Below, piece by piece: positions 23,456 through 35,805 of a stretch of 64,000 bases of DNA. The stretch is from positions 5,556,499-5,620,498 of the forward strand of contig JAQFVV010000012.1 in the NCBI GenBank assembly GCA_028023455.1, in the 5' to 3' direction. Source of the stretch: Epiperipatus broadwayi (lineage: Eukaryota; Onychophora; Udeonychophora; Euonychophora; Peripatidae). The notes beneath the pieces were generated by a model that did not search any database, was not told where the DNA came from, and saw only the letters and a program-made list of their open reading frames with translations. Positions within the stretch are counted from its first letter, which is position 1. Each line of letters starts with the position of its first letter. The position numbers and the translations under genes were made by a program.

Positions 23456-25529
23456 ACAGACAAATCATGGCCCTTATTCCCAGGAAGGGGTAAAGTTACC
23501 AACTAAGGCCATGGTTGGTGGCCAAAGGTAGAGAGTGCTAAGTATCCTCTGATTGTGGACCCAGACTGCCCTTTGATGATGACCTTTTATTTGGGTATTT
23601 ATAACTGCATATCACTTTCAAGTGAAAGAAGATTGCAAGAATTTGAAGAACTGTCTTATATTAAATGGGACTTCATTGGACTTTGTGAAGTTAGAATAAA
23701 ATGTGGAGAGAATTGATTTAAAAAATAAACATGTACTCTACTATAAGGGCACAAATATTGGAAATACAAGTGGAGTAGGATTCATTATAAATAAAAAGTG
23801 GAAGAACAACATTGTGGAGATTGGTGTGTATCATACAGAGTGGCAAGATTAGTTATACAACTTAATAGCAGGTACCAAATGCAGATGGTTCAGGTTTATG
23901 CCCCAACAAGTTCTCATAGTGATGGAGTAGTAGAAGATTTCTATATGGATGTACAAAAGACTTTTTAAAATTGTTATGGGAGACTTTAATGCTAGAATTG
24001 GTAAAGAAATGAAATATGAAAGTGCTGTAGATAATTTTGGTTATGGTAATAGAAATGAGAGAGGTCATAGACTTGTGAAGTTTGCAGAAATAGAAAAACT
24101 TTATATTATGAATTTTTTTTTTAGAAAAATGTTAAAAGGAAATGGACATGGAAGCATCCAAATGAAGGTACAGCAGAATTGAATTATATTTTGACTAACA
24201 GAAAATACATATTTCAAGATTGTAATGTTCTTAATAAATTAATACAGGAAGTGACCATCGATTAGTAAGGTGTAAGTTACGTATTAATGCAAAACTAGAG
24301 AGACAAAAATTATTAAGGAAAACAATATTTACAGTTGATATTGCTAATCTTCAGAAACATTCTAATGAATTTAAATTAGAACTTGCAAATCAGTTTCAGG
24401 TATTAGTAGATTTTGAACATGATTCAGATTTGAATGAAATTAATAAGAGTATAACTGATACACTTTTTAAAAAATGCAACAACTGAGACTAGAGAATTAA
24501 TTAAAAAAAGAAGGAATATGAAGATATACAAAAATGATGCATTAAAAAGGATTGAATACCTTGAATTCTGTAAAATGGTGTGAAAAAGTTGAAAAATGAT
24601 AAGAAAGTATAACTGTGAACTAGCAAGGAAAGCTATAGAAGAGTATAAAAGTCTCAAGAATGTAAAACAACATTTTGGTATTGGTAGAAAATTTATATCT
24701 GCAATAAGGAAAAAAGTTAGAACTATTACTAAAAAAAAAAAAAGAAATAACATCATGAAATGGATAGAAGACTTCTATCAAGAATTATATAGTAATAAAG
24801 AACAAGTAGCTTCTATATATCTATTATATCTTCCGAATTGCCCTGAATTTTAAATAAAGAAGTGAGGCATGAAATTAAATTTATGAAGAAAGGAAAGGCT
24901 CCAGGTAATGATGGAATTATAATTTATATATTAAAAGAAGCAGGTGAAGAAATAGAAACAATTTTAGCAAAGTTATATACCAAATGTCTAAATGATAAAG
25001 ATGTACCAGATGATTGGAAGAATGCAGTATTAATATTAATATTTAAAAAAGGTGATAAAGAAGATATTAGAAATTATAGGCCTATCAGCCTTTTATCAGT
25101 TTTATACAAAATTTTTACCAAGAGAATTACAAGTCATCTACAGAGAACATTGGATTTCCACCAACCAAGAGAACAATCTGGATTTAAAAGTGGTTTTAGT
25201 ACAGTATATCATCCAGGTATTGAGAGAAGTTATAGAAAGGACAAATGAATATGAGCTGTCATTGTGCTTTGGATTTATAGATTATGAAAAGGCATTTGAT
25301 TTTATAAACATTTCTTCAGTGATTAAACCATTGGATTATTAAGATATAGATCCATGATGTTGTCATATTTTAAAGAATATTTATAAAAATGCAACAGTAA
25401 CTCTTAGATTACATAATGATACTAGGAAAGTCAATATTGAGAAGGGTGTAAGACAGGGTGACTTTATATCTCCAAAACTTTTCACAGTAGTTCTGCAAAG
25501 AGTATTTTGTGGATTAAAATGGGAATCTA

Positions 25530-28044
25530 GTCTTGGTGCAGTTGTCTGTTCACTGACTCCATAAGGAAGGTACTCATTACACTGTCAAGTGGTGAGTTCA
25601 GGGAAAATGTTTGCTAAGATGTTAGTACTTATTTTATTGTTTTATTTTAAATCAGTTTTCATTTATAATTAATTGAAATTATTAATCATTTTATTTTATG
25701 CAAATGGTGACCATTAAAAAAAAAAAAAAAGAAAAGGCAATAGCCAAGACAAGTAATTTTGAGAATCATAGAGCAATGCAAAACATAGAAAAAGAATTTA
25801 AAATGAAACCAAATAATCCAAAAAAGAATAGAGTCCCTAGAAATCCTATTTTTAATGATAGAACAAATTGAGAAAGGATTTGGAAATCAAATCCCATTGA
25901 AAATGGTGGAAGAAAGCAGATATTAATAAAATAGAACAGGTCTCTATGGCTGCATACCAGTCAATGAAGACCGAAAATAGCCCAGGGAACATACCAGATA
26001 TAAAAATGAATCATAAAACCCTGGAAAAAATAAATTCCAGCATTAAACCATTCATAGAAAAAGTGTTACATTATCAATGTGTCGAACTGGACGTGGCCAA
26101 ATGCGGCAAATCAGTGCAGAAACAAAAAAATTATTTTAAACATTCATTAATTTGATCTCAATTTTAGAATCAATCATTACAGATTATGATTTAAACTATC
26201 TCCCTGCACCAAAATTAAGTTTTTCTGATGATCAGAACAAAAATTTTTGGGCCAATTTCTTTAAATCGACACAGAATTACCATGAAGTGAATCCTGGGCC
26301 AAAAATTAATGATTTAAAGACAAAAATAAGTACAAATGATGTCATATACCTAAATAGATTCATTGTAGCTGCAAATTATCCAACCTCTTTTAATCCAACA
26401 ATTATTGAGATTATTCCAAAGATTAATTATAAACTTTTAGATTATACAACTGAAACCTTGATTACTAATCAAGACCTAGAATTCAATCTAGATAAGCAGC
26501 ATTCAAATAACATCAATTCACAAGAGTCACAGTTGAAATCATACTGCAATCAAGTCCATTGTAGGGTTATGGAAACCAGTTGTCAAAACAAGATTTTGCC
26601 ATCAACCTCTACTGTACAATTAAACAACAAGGAAAAAGACTACAATGCTAATCACACTTTTCATAATCAGAATAATCTAGTGGAAAATATATGGACTGGA
26701 TTGTAAACCCTGGAGAACCTTGCAGTCAGTGAGCTGAACAGGTATTTTGAACATTTGGCAGGCATAAGGAGTTAACAATAGGGTCAAACAGACTTTGGGC
26801 TCCATGGACAGTGTCCAAAGTGAAATGGACAAATGGTGTGTTCTCATGGGGTGCAGATAAAGCTAGCTTCAATTTCAAGACTACATTGAATCAAGGTATT
26901 TTCTATCATGTATTTTTGTAAGTCAAGGTATTTAATTTCATATATTTTGTAATTGATCGCCTGTGTAACACAATATATTTTCCTTGGTCTAGATGGGCAG
27001 GTAGACCGAAGGTAGTCCAGGCGTATTTGGATAGACCCATACCAACACTTGCATTGAGAGCATGGGCCCAAACTTATTTCTTCTTCCTTCAGGGGGGTCA
27101 TAAGGGGCCTGATCATCTGTGGGTGTTGGCAGTGATGATTGCCATTCCCAGGGAAGAGATGTCTGGATCTACCAGACGGGTTGAGAGTCCCTGTTTCCAC
27201 TAGGCTTGGCCTTGATGGGCTGCCATGCCCCTTTAATGAACTGCTTGTGATTGGTGTTGACATGTGTTCTTTCTTTTTTTTTGTTTTCTTGGATGACAGA
27301 ACTTTTTCGCTAGGTAGACTGAGTCGGTCCCTGCCCATTGGGACTGTTGAATTGATAATCATAGGTTTGCCTTAATCCTCATTCTCAGGAGTGGAGGCAA
27401 TGCTCATGAGAGGTTTGTTGATCTGTGGGAGTGCATGGCAATCATTGCCACACCCAGAGGGGGGGGAATAACCAGGCATGATTCTTGTAGCCCTCTTTGA
27501 TTTGGTTAGTGTTCAGGATCTGCTGAACCAATGGATCACCCAGATAATCTAACCCACTTATGGGGGGACTCAAAGTGGATTAACTTTGTCCAAGGAGTGG
27601 GTCTGGGTTTTTGATAAGTGGAGTTCTGGATGGTTTGGATATGGATGGGGTCTTAGGGAAGTAGTTTGGAAATCTGCCAGTCAGATTGGGAGTTGTTTCT
27701 CTCTCATAGATTTTGCCTCGAATGAATGGTTGCATCCCTCTGATCGACTGTTTTTTTATCTGAATTAATATAACTGGAACCCCCAATTTATTATATAAGG
27801 TGATTGGTCAACTTTGAGCCACTGTCTAATTGTACAATATCAGCATACCATTGTAATCTCGTTGGCCCACTTTTGCAGGTGCTAGAATGTGGTACCTGCA
27901 CATTTGGGCCTATAATATTTGATATAGTAACTTAATAATGGTTACTTTGAAGCTAAAAATATAAACTATATAAACAAATCTTGTATATACAAATGTAAAC
28001 AATGCAAATTTTTCCTTGAATCAGTAAAGTTCCTTTTTGAAACA
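25530..28044 (+). mobile_element. 2.5-kb unclassified retroposon nested in the RTE LINE
   Basis: The 15-bp sequence taaaatgggaatcta lies at 25515-25529 and again at 28045-28059, and the LINE reading frame is continuous if everything between plus one copy is removed. So this is a clean insertion with a 15-bp target duplication. It has no terminal repeats, LTRs or transposase. It begins GTCTTGGTGCAGTTGTCTG and ends GTAAAGTTCCTTTTTGAAAC, with no poly(A). The first third carries a broken ORF1-like frame; the 26710-27780 part is unusually G-rich on the plus strand and carries an imperfect internal repeat (around GATCATCTGTGGG at 27110 and TTGATCTGTGGGAG at 27418). No reverse transcriptase is present, so it is either internally deleted or non-autonomous. 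Confidence 0.8.
25704..26706 (+). pseudogene. ORF1-like frame of the nested retroposon, broken
   Basis: ATG 25704 opens MVTIKKKKKEKAIAK, a lysine-rich start, and runs about 50 residues to a TGA in a TN-stop-ERIW context. The frame then shifts: 25946-26155 (MAAYQSMKTENSPG, ending in stop) and 26152-26706 (SILESIITDYDLNYLPAP to NLVENIWTGL). The pieces are adjacent, similar in composition (Asn/Lys/Ile-rich, hydrophilic) and read as one protein of about 330 residues with two or three breaks. No zinc finger, RRM or coiled coil stands out. A Gag-like ORF1 is inferred only from position and composition. Confidence 0.5.
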
Positions 28045-28599
28045 TAAAATGGGAATCTAAAGGAGTGAAGAAAGTAAATGGAGATTATTTAAGTCATTTA
28101 CATTTTGCAGATGATGTAATTGTTTTTGAAAGTAATGCTTCGGAGCTGCAGGAAATGTTGCAGGAGTTAGCAGATGAAAGTAGAAAAGTAGGACTAAAGA
28201 TAAATGTTAAAAAGACTGGATTTTCTCAAAATATAAAAATAAACATTGATTATGATGAGTTAGAAGAAGTTAACAGCTACAAATATCTTGGTCAGATTAT
28301 TCATACAGATGGGCACATAATGGGTGAAATTAATCGTAGAGTTAAACTTGGTTGGAGTGCTTTAGGTAGAAATTACTTGATACTAAAAGGAAATATGCCT
28401 ATATGTTTGAAAAGAAAGGTTTTTAATAAATGTGTTTTGTCAATTCTTACTTATGAATGTGAGACATGTACACTTAATAGAAGAGCAATACAGAGACTTC
28501 AGACCACTCAATGAAGTATGGAGAGATGCATGCTAGCAGTAACAAGAAGAGATCAAAAACACAATATATGGGTAAGAGAACAAACAGCTTTATTATTCT

Positions 28600-28940
28600 A
28601 TGGGAATGATTACATATTCAATGGCAACCAGAAAGTAACTGGACACAAGATGGAGTGATTAGAACCTCAAATTTTGTTTTATTTGATTATAGTCATGCTT
28701 ACATCAAATAAAAGTTTTTATGAAAATCCAGACATATAACCTAATCATCATCCACTCCATATATATATTATTATTTGTCAAAATTTACAAATCCAAAATA
28801 TTTTTGTTCTAGATATTTAAATAAAATACTTGTTTATCAGATGAGAAAATTAATGAGAAAATGATAGTTTTAAAGAATAACAGATAATTTATTTACAACA
28901 AGGATTAAATATAAACAATTTAACAACTTAACATTTTTAT
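28600..28940. other. AT-rich sequence without a gene
   Basis: Follows the point where the RTE copy stops matching. No reading frame or repeat pair was recognised. Confidence 0.45.
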
Positions 28941-28942
28941 AT

Positions 28943-28990
28943 AAAAAATGTTGCATTAGAGTGCATATTTGGAGATTTATAAAAGTAATA
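28943..28990 (+). repeat. retroelement-end-like repeat, TA-tailed
   Basis: AAAAAATGTTGCATTAGAGTG followed by ATTTATAAAAGTAATATATATA closely resembles the outer ends of the palindrome at 6387-6600 and the block at 29385-29440. All run into (TA)n. The shared short end followed by a simple repeat suggests the 3' terminus of one family, but the rest of the element is unclear. Confidence 0.5.
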
Positions 28991-29020
28991 TATATATATA
29001 TTAAATTTATTCATGATTAA

Positions 29021-29166
29021 AAACAAAAACAATCGAGTTGGAAATTATTAATTGTTATTAATAGGTGTGCCATTAATGTTATCCACCATACCTTAGTCAC
29101 ATATTAATGACAAAAAAGAGTCAGATACAGTTCAATAATTAAAGTATTCTTATTTCTTCTACCATG
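29021..29166 (-). repeat. 145-bp module shared with 10224-10368
   Basis: On the minus strand this matches 10224-10368 closely, from CATGGTAGAAGAAATAAG to CAACTCGATTGTTTTTG. Immediately beyond its minus-strand start lies CTCTGATGAAGACT (plus 29171-29184), a word also found at the centre of the 6.5-kb palindrome, so the modules seem to be pieces of related repeats. Confidence 0.8.
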
Positions 29167-29384
29167 ATATAGTCTTCATCAGAGTCTTTTCTTCCATAGC
29201 GTAAGCTTGTGGTTAAACACCTGTAGATGTCCCTACTATCGCATTTTACATGCATATTCTCGAGGTTACAGCCTCAGTAAATATTACTTACGTAATCAAT
29301 GTGCGTTTAATAAATTTATAATTACAACATTTAAACATATAATCATATAACCATTATTCTATATACAAAAAAAATTAAAGGAAT

Positions 29385-29440
29385 TTCATAAAAAAAATTC
29401 CATTATAGTGTATCTGTGGAGATTTATAATATATATATAT
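29385..29440 (+). repeat. second retroelement-end-like repeat, TA-tailed
   Basis: ATTCCATTATAGTGTATCTG then GGAGATTTATAATATATATATA matches 28943-28990 and the ends of the 6.5-kb palindrome. Together with 28943 it brackets the 145-bp module in direct orientation, about 440 bp apart. Confidence 0.45.
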
Positions 29441-29797
29441 GAATATTAGAAAGGAAAGCAAAAAAAAGTAAAGGAGAAGATATAAAAATAAATTTAATAC
29501 CAAATGATAATTATTTCCCCATAAGACACTATAAAAATCATCTTATAGGTGTTAATATCTAATTGGTTGTTATATATGAATTTTATTGAACTAACAAAGA
29601 GGTTTCCTTTTGTTAGTAAAAAAATACTAACTTAATATTGATACTTGTGCCCTATGTGGTTTAACACAATGATAAAATGTCCATTTTGGATTGTGGGGTT
29701 CTAGGATCGACTCTAGTGCTGCACTTCCAGCCCTTGAGTTTCTTATGAACACTTGAACAATATAATAATTCAAATCTTTATTGATGTTTGTTAGATT

Positions 29798-29897
29798 GTT
29801 TTCTTATTTTATTACAGGAAGTATCTATCTTATGATATTAAAATTATGTTTTCTTATTTTATTACAGGAAGTATCTATCTTATGATATTAAAATTAT
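29798..29897 (+). repeat. perfect 50-bp tandem duplication
   Basis: Units 29798-29847 and 29848-29897 appear identical. Each carries TTTTCTTATTTTATTACAGG, which looks like a 3' splice acceptor, but no open coding frame follows, so splicing is not supported. The perfect match suggests a recent duplication. Confidence 0.85.
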
Positions 29898-29899
29898 TA

Positions 29900-32490
29900 T
29901 AACTGATTAACCTACAATGGCTATAAGAAAATAACAGAATAGCCATATTACATAAAATATTTGTATGCCTTGATTTCCTAGAATTTTATACATTGAACAA
30001 GTATCCATCTCATTGAATTTATATTTTACAAAAATAATAATATTCAAGAATATAAAGGTGCGAGTTCAACTTCTAAGCGAATATTGTCACTGTGAATGTA
30101 GGCCAGCAACACCTGAAGAAGAATGGAGAATAATACTACTCGAAATGTTGTGTAATTACTAACCTGTATTGTCTATTTGTGTGTTATTACTAACAAGTTG
30201 TTTGTATTTGGAAAGTTTAAATAAAGTTTAAAATTTTCTTTACATTCAACATTCACTCATAAATGATGGAAATAGTCCAACATATCACATCTTATAATAT
30301 ACCATCATTACAAACCTTCAGACAAATACCCAACATATATTAATTAGTATATAAAGAAGGAACTTAAGAATGAGTTATAGAAGATATTAAATTATGGCAA
30401 GATTTTAAGGAAGGATTCCAAATATCTCTATGTAAAGAAAAGTAGCATAAGTATTTGTACCAGTCACTTTTTCATAATGCATTAAATTTATTTTATATTA
30501 GAAATTCAAGTATTTTGTTTTCAAATACCCATGACTTAATCCTTATAATATAATGATAATTGAAAGAAGGATGGATTTGCTTATATTACCAGACCCAGAA
30601 TTATTATACAATGTATCTGCTTACAAATATCTGATTTTTTTGAAATTAGCAATAGACACTAAAAACTATGAAAATATTAATTTTTATATTGTGAAAGAGA
30701 CAGGTAAAAAATGTGATTTAATATATATACAAAAAAGGACAATAAAAAAGCAAGTAATCTAAAGATCCCTCATCATCCTCAATCTAAAGTATACTAAATG
30801 GCATTTATATTAGCAATTATCATTAGTTATAATATTTTGTGGTTTAGTTTTAGTTATAAAAAGACTAGTTGTATTGGTTTTAAATTCTTATGTTTGAAGT
30901 TTTGCCTTTGCTTATTGTTTAAAAAAATTAATCCAGTGCTATTGTTAAGTTTTATAGGATAAGCCAATTCAGAGATGTTTTAATATTTATTTTTTTAGGA
31001 AAAATAAGCAGGGCCATTTAGAGATAAAATTTCAGTGTCTATGAAATTAATGTAAACAAAATTGTACTTTTTGATAAAATATATGTAATAAATAGAGATA
31101 TATTTTGGAAACAAATATCGAAAACAGAATGCATTGATATATTGTTGCATTTAACACATTTTTGCATATTTTAAATAAAAATGGCAATATATTTTTTTAT
31201 TCAAAATCAAATTAGAATTCGATGAGAAACGTGTTCAATGAAGGAGATAAATAGAAATGTAGCGGTTGATTCGTGAAAAATATTATTAATATTTTTTTTT
31301 GCATATATTGATAAATGGATTTTGGAGAGAGAGTTATAAACTTTTCACTGAAATTAGGCACACTTTTAAGTCAAGAATGTTATTTGATTATAAGTGAATG
31401 TAAAATGGTAAATTATTTGAAGGTAGAGCAGTACCTAAAATAATTATCGTTACCATGTTTATTAAATGTTTATATTAAAATAAATAATATTCTTTAATAT
31501 AATTAACTATTCGGAATAGTGCAGGAGTTATAAATATATTTTTATATATTGAAGGTAAGTGTATTGATGTAAATAATTGTTAAGGAGAATATATATATAG
31601 CAAATATTTCATTTTAATGGACGTAAAACAAAAAGGTTATTGACTATAAAATAGAATTATATAGGATAAATTCAGGGAACGTCGTTTCATCTAAAGTAAT
31701 ATTAATTCGTTATTTTTACAATTAAATTAGCAAGTACAAAAAGTAAAGGAAGCGAAATCTGATATTTTAAAAGTAAATGGAGTCGTTTGAGATGGAAACT
31801 AAATCAAATGCAAAATAAATATTTAATTGGACTGCAATAAATAATGATTTGTTTAATTATTTAAAATAATATTGATACGGAGGGTAATTTTGTTGATTGA
31901 AATTCGTACTTAAAAAATAAATTTGATATTGATATGGTAATCATATTAGTTTAATATGAAATGAAGAGATAGGCATTGATAATTAAATTGTTTATTGTTT
32001 AATTTATTTTGATATATATATATGTGTGTGTTAAAATAGATTTTTGTAGACAAAGATGTAAACATAATGTTTAGATATATTCACATGTTTGAATGCCTAT
32101 TTTAAGAATTATAATACCGATAACTTACTTGGATTATTTTATTATCTGAGCTGTGAATGTAGCTCATTAACCAAGCATATAGAGTCACTTCTAGAGTTTG
32201 TAATTCATGGAGCAAAATGTGATAGTATCGAAAACAAGTCATTGGAAACACTTATTTATCAAATTTACTTTTCTTGCTTTATGTTTTTGTTAAACTCTTA
32301 AATGCAAGACAACTATTCATTTGCTTTACAAAATGTTTTTCAATAAGAAAATTCAAGTGATACTAAATGATAGAAATAATTGATACAAAATTTTACAGAT
32401 CTTTTATAGAATTTAGTTCTCTCATCTACTTTTATTGAATATGTCATCAGTGTTTTGTAAAAAAAAAAAACAGAGTGCAGCAATTTCATG
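29900..32490. other. AT-rich sequence without a recognisable gene
   Basis: Two small frames (30553-30762 and 32089-32301) have no motif, splice context or repeat support. Nothing else was recognised beyond (TA)n tracts. Confidence 0.5.
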
Positions 32491-32492
32491 TA

Positions 32493-33522
32493 CACCTGGG
32501 TCTCGTTTTACGCGATATAGGTTCCTCAGAAAACACGCGCAAACGAAATCGCGCAAAAATAGACGTAACTTACATTGAAAAGGGGGGGATGCGGTCTGTG
32601 ATTTTTCAAAATTCGCGTAAAAGCACCAACATAAAATTACTTTAAAATTTGCGCAAAAAAAAAAAAATAAGGAAATAAAATATGATTAATAAAAAATTTC
32701 AAATTTGAAAAAAATTGATACAAGATAAACTTTTTTTAACTATAATATTTAATTTTATTCAAAATAATATATTTTTATGCATAATTTACATTTTTTATAC
32801 ATGTTTTAATTATTATCGATATTTGCTGAAAACACAAGTTCGTTTGCAAACTGAGGAAATACAACTAGCGCTAACTTCACACTCATGTTGAGTCAATGGA
32901 TTTCTGGTGACAACGTAATTAGTAATTAATCTTTGAGACGATGATTTTATTAATTGTTTATGAACTTAGACTTATGATAATAAAAAGACATTTATTCACC
33001 ACTGCTGGGAAAAATTTAATTAAAACTAATAACTAAAAATTAAATTCTTATTTTTGTCTTTAATTTTCAATTCCGTTTAAAAATCAAATTTCGTTTCACT
33101 GCTATTACTCACCTTTTAAAAATAAGCTTGCAGACACTAAATGATTAATAATTGATTACGATCTTTTTTAAAAAGCAAAAATAGAATGTGATTTAAAATG
33201 CAAAATTAACACGCACAATGTTTGAACAAATTTACATTATAATCTTGTAAAATTTAATGTGTGTATACATAAAACGTGGAAATCATGATTTTAATTTCAT
33301 TATTGCATAAAATCTTACTATTATAAAGCACTGAAAATATTGAAATTACTAAGATGAAAGTCGAATTCCAATAATGTGCTATTACTTTCAATATAACGTA
33401 AGTGCGCGAAATTTATTATTTAAAGTAATAGCGCATTATCGGAGTTCGACTTTTGGTGAATTTCAAAATCGCATAACTTCAAAATCGTGTTAAATAAGTC
33501 CGTGTAAAAACAGACCCAGGTG
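32493..33522. mobile_element. Tigger/pogo-like MITE, 1030 bp
   Basis: The ends are inverted repeats: CACCTGGGTCTCGTTTTACG on the left and, inverted on the right, CACCTGGGTCTGTTTTTACA, each flanked by TA (32491-32492, 33523-33524), the target duplication of Tc1/mariner elements. The CCTCGTTTTA-like word followed by GCGC and CGC repeats resembles Tigger/pogo ends. The element is locally CpG-bearing in a CpG-poor window. Near the right end is a second hairpin with 31-bp arms (33358-33388, 33422-33453) around AATGTGCTATTACTTT. No transposase frame is present, so it was mobilised in trans. Confidence 0.8.
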
Positions 33523-33524
33523 TA

Positions 33525-35150
33525 TACTAATGACATTGCTATGACTTCATAAAAGTGATCCTTTTCATAAATACAGAAGTGTTTTATTAAAAGATTTGGA
33601 AAAATTTTTAATGTTTGTCATAGATTAGGATCATATGTTTAATGCAACATAGACAGTGACTTTTTACTAACCCATTGAAAACCATATGCTCAACTTTTCT
33701 TTATTTTCAGTAATAAAGTGAAACACTATCCTAATCTATGCTACTTAAGAATAACATTGGGTCATAACCTAACATATTTTTCTTATTTATTTAAAGTTAG
33801 ATTCAAAATATTTTTTTAGGAATAATCTTCTTGTAAAGTTGAAGAACACTCCTTGAGGTTGTGATACAAATATTTTATAAATAGTTTGTTTTTCTGGTGA
33901 TTACTGTGCATTTATTTAGGGAAAAAGTTTTTATTCTAAATTTTTAAATATTCATTTAAATATTGTCATGAGAAATATTGTCACATTCAAATCTCCTTTG
34001 TCACACTGACGGCTTGTTTTTTTTTCATGTATTCCTTCATTAGATGTTAGATTTGAAGAAGCCCTACAGACAGTGTATAAAATATTAAAAATATTGAACT
34101 TATTAATAATTCAAGATATAGTTCTCTACACAAAACCTGTCTCAATTCACAATGTTTAAGCTAGAATTTACAATCAAAGATTTACCACATACCAAAGAAA
34201 TTTTTACCAGGTTCCTTAAAAAAATTCTTTTCCAGATTCAAAAATAAATCTAATTGGATATTATTTTTTTAGACATAATGGGAGTCTCATCAACAAATTC
34301 CATACAATCTATAATCATTACACTCATGTTTTTGATAAATGGAGTTTAGCAGCCAGTGATCTATGTAGATATGAGAAAATGTAAATAAGAACAATATACT
34401 ATATGAATGTTGAATGTATAGCTTTGGTGTTGTTCTATAGATTTCTTTATGATATATTTATTGTTATTAAGCTGTTTAAAATAATATATTCCACATATTA
34501 AAAAATTAATTCATTATATCATTGTGTTTTAAAATGTCACATACTTTTTATTCAATAGACAGCAATATCAAAGCAGCCAATCTTTGTTGAGTTTTAAAAG
34601 TTCTTATTTATCTTAAAAAGGAAACAAAATTAATTTCTATTATAAATGTATATACATAACACAAAATATTTTGTATATTTATATATAATAAATTTGATGA
34701 TAAATTTAGCATAATGTCAAATGGTTTTAAGACAAAAAATTGTGACTAATAAATATAAAATTTATAAATGTAAAAATATGTTTGAAAATTTAATACCTCA
34801 ATAGCTATTCTTAATTAATGTAAATTTTATAAGATGTGGAAATCCTCTAAGCTTAACACTTGGGAAAGAGCCTCACCTGCTGATTACTAAGTGTAGTACT
34901 ATGTTTATGCATGTGTCTAATGAGCATTCCTTAGCAATGAATTGCAAAGAAGTACATACTTTTACATTAAAATTTTAACTTAAAAATTACTATTTGTTTG
35001 ATATGAATGGGGTTTTTTTTTTCAACATTTTCAAGTTAAAAGTTTAATTACTTAATTTATTTTACTATTAAAAAATTAATTTGTGTTACAATTCTTGTCA
35101 ATAAACTGGGATTATATAAAAACACAGTTATCAAATATTTTATTTAAATA
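33525..35150. other. AT-rich sequence without a gene
   Basis: No coding frame, RNA gene or repeat pair was recognised here. Confidence 0.5.
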
Positions 35151-35154
35151 TTTC

Positions 35155-35805
35155 AAAATCTATTTTCTCAAAAGAAGAAAAAAAAAGATTGATACTGATG
35201 AGTTAAAAGAAATTAATAACTACAAACATCTTGGTCAGATTATTACTACAGATGGCAACATAATGAATGAGATTAATTATAGAATTAAACTTGATTGGAA
35301 TGCTTTTGATAGAAATAACTTAATATTAAAAGGAAATATGTCCATGTGTTTGAAAAGACAGGTTTTTAATAAATGCATGCTACCAATTCTTTTTTACAGA
35401 TCTGAGACTTGGACTTTTAACAAAAAAGCAATGCAGAAACTTCAGACCACTCAAAGAAGTATGGAGAGATGCATGTTAGGAGTAACAAGAAGAGATTAAA
35501 AATGACATACTTGGGTGTGAGAATAAACAGATGTTACTGATATCATTAAAAGAATTAAAAGACTGAAGAAGAATTGGGCTGGACATACTGCTGGAAGAAA
35601 TGATAATAGATAGACAGTTGAAATCTTAAACCGGATTCCAAGGTAAAATACCTAGAACCACATATGAGATGGATTTATGAAGTAAAAAAGTATGCTGGAG
35701 TAATATGTAGAAGAAAATTTAGAGATTGGAGAAGATGGTTTAATCTTGGAGAGACGTTTATCTTATAGTATATTGATAATGTTTGAAAACAATGATGATG
35801 ATGTA
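35155..35805 (+). mobile_element. 3' fragment of the RTE-type LINE (copy 3)
   Basis: Begins in the region after the FADD motif (IDTDELKEINNYKHLGQI) and runs through [40 protein letters not shown] and a degraded C-terminus to a GATGATGATG tail at about 35795. It is a 5'-truncated insertion. The first 100 or so codons are open; the rest has several stops, including a TAG where the 36-kb copy has tryptophan in the DNRW motif. Confidence 0.85.

Larger units (their letters stand above)
23460..28592 (+). mobile_element. RTE-type LINE (copy 2), split by a nested insertion
   Basis: The longest copy of the RTE-type family here and the only one with its endonuclease. In shifting frames, 23610-24180 reads as an APE endonuclease with a YNCISLSS-like start, VQVYAPTSSHSD and IVMGDFNARIG. 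24350-25529 is the reverse transcriptase up to KWES, including [32 protein letters not shown] and GVRQGD. The coding sequence resumes exactly at 28045 with KWESKGVKKVNG, FADDVIVF and the C-terminal domain, and stops matching at about 28592. The 5' limit is approximate. Many stops (several CGA to TGA) and indels show an old inactive copy. Confidence 0.85.

Noticed and set aside
27139-27375. 78-codon frame and its 172-codon minus-strand shadow at 26844-27362
   Set aside because: Both lie in the non-coding, G-rich 3' part of the nested retroposon, are mutually overlapping, and show no domain.
30108-30170. CTGAAGA...CTCGAAATGTTG as another hammerhead
   Set aside because: The core words fit CUGANGA and GAAA, but I could not form a convincing stem II or stem I.
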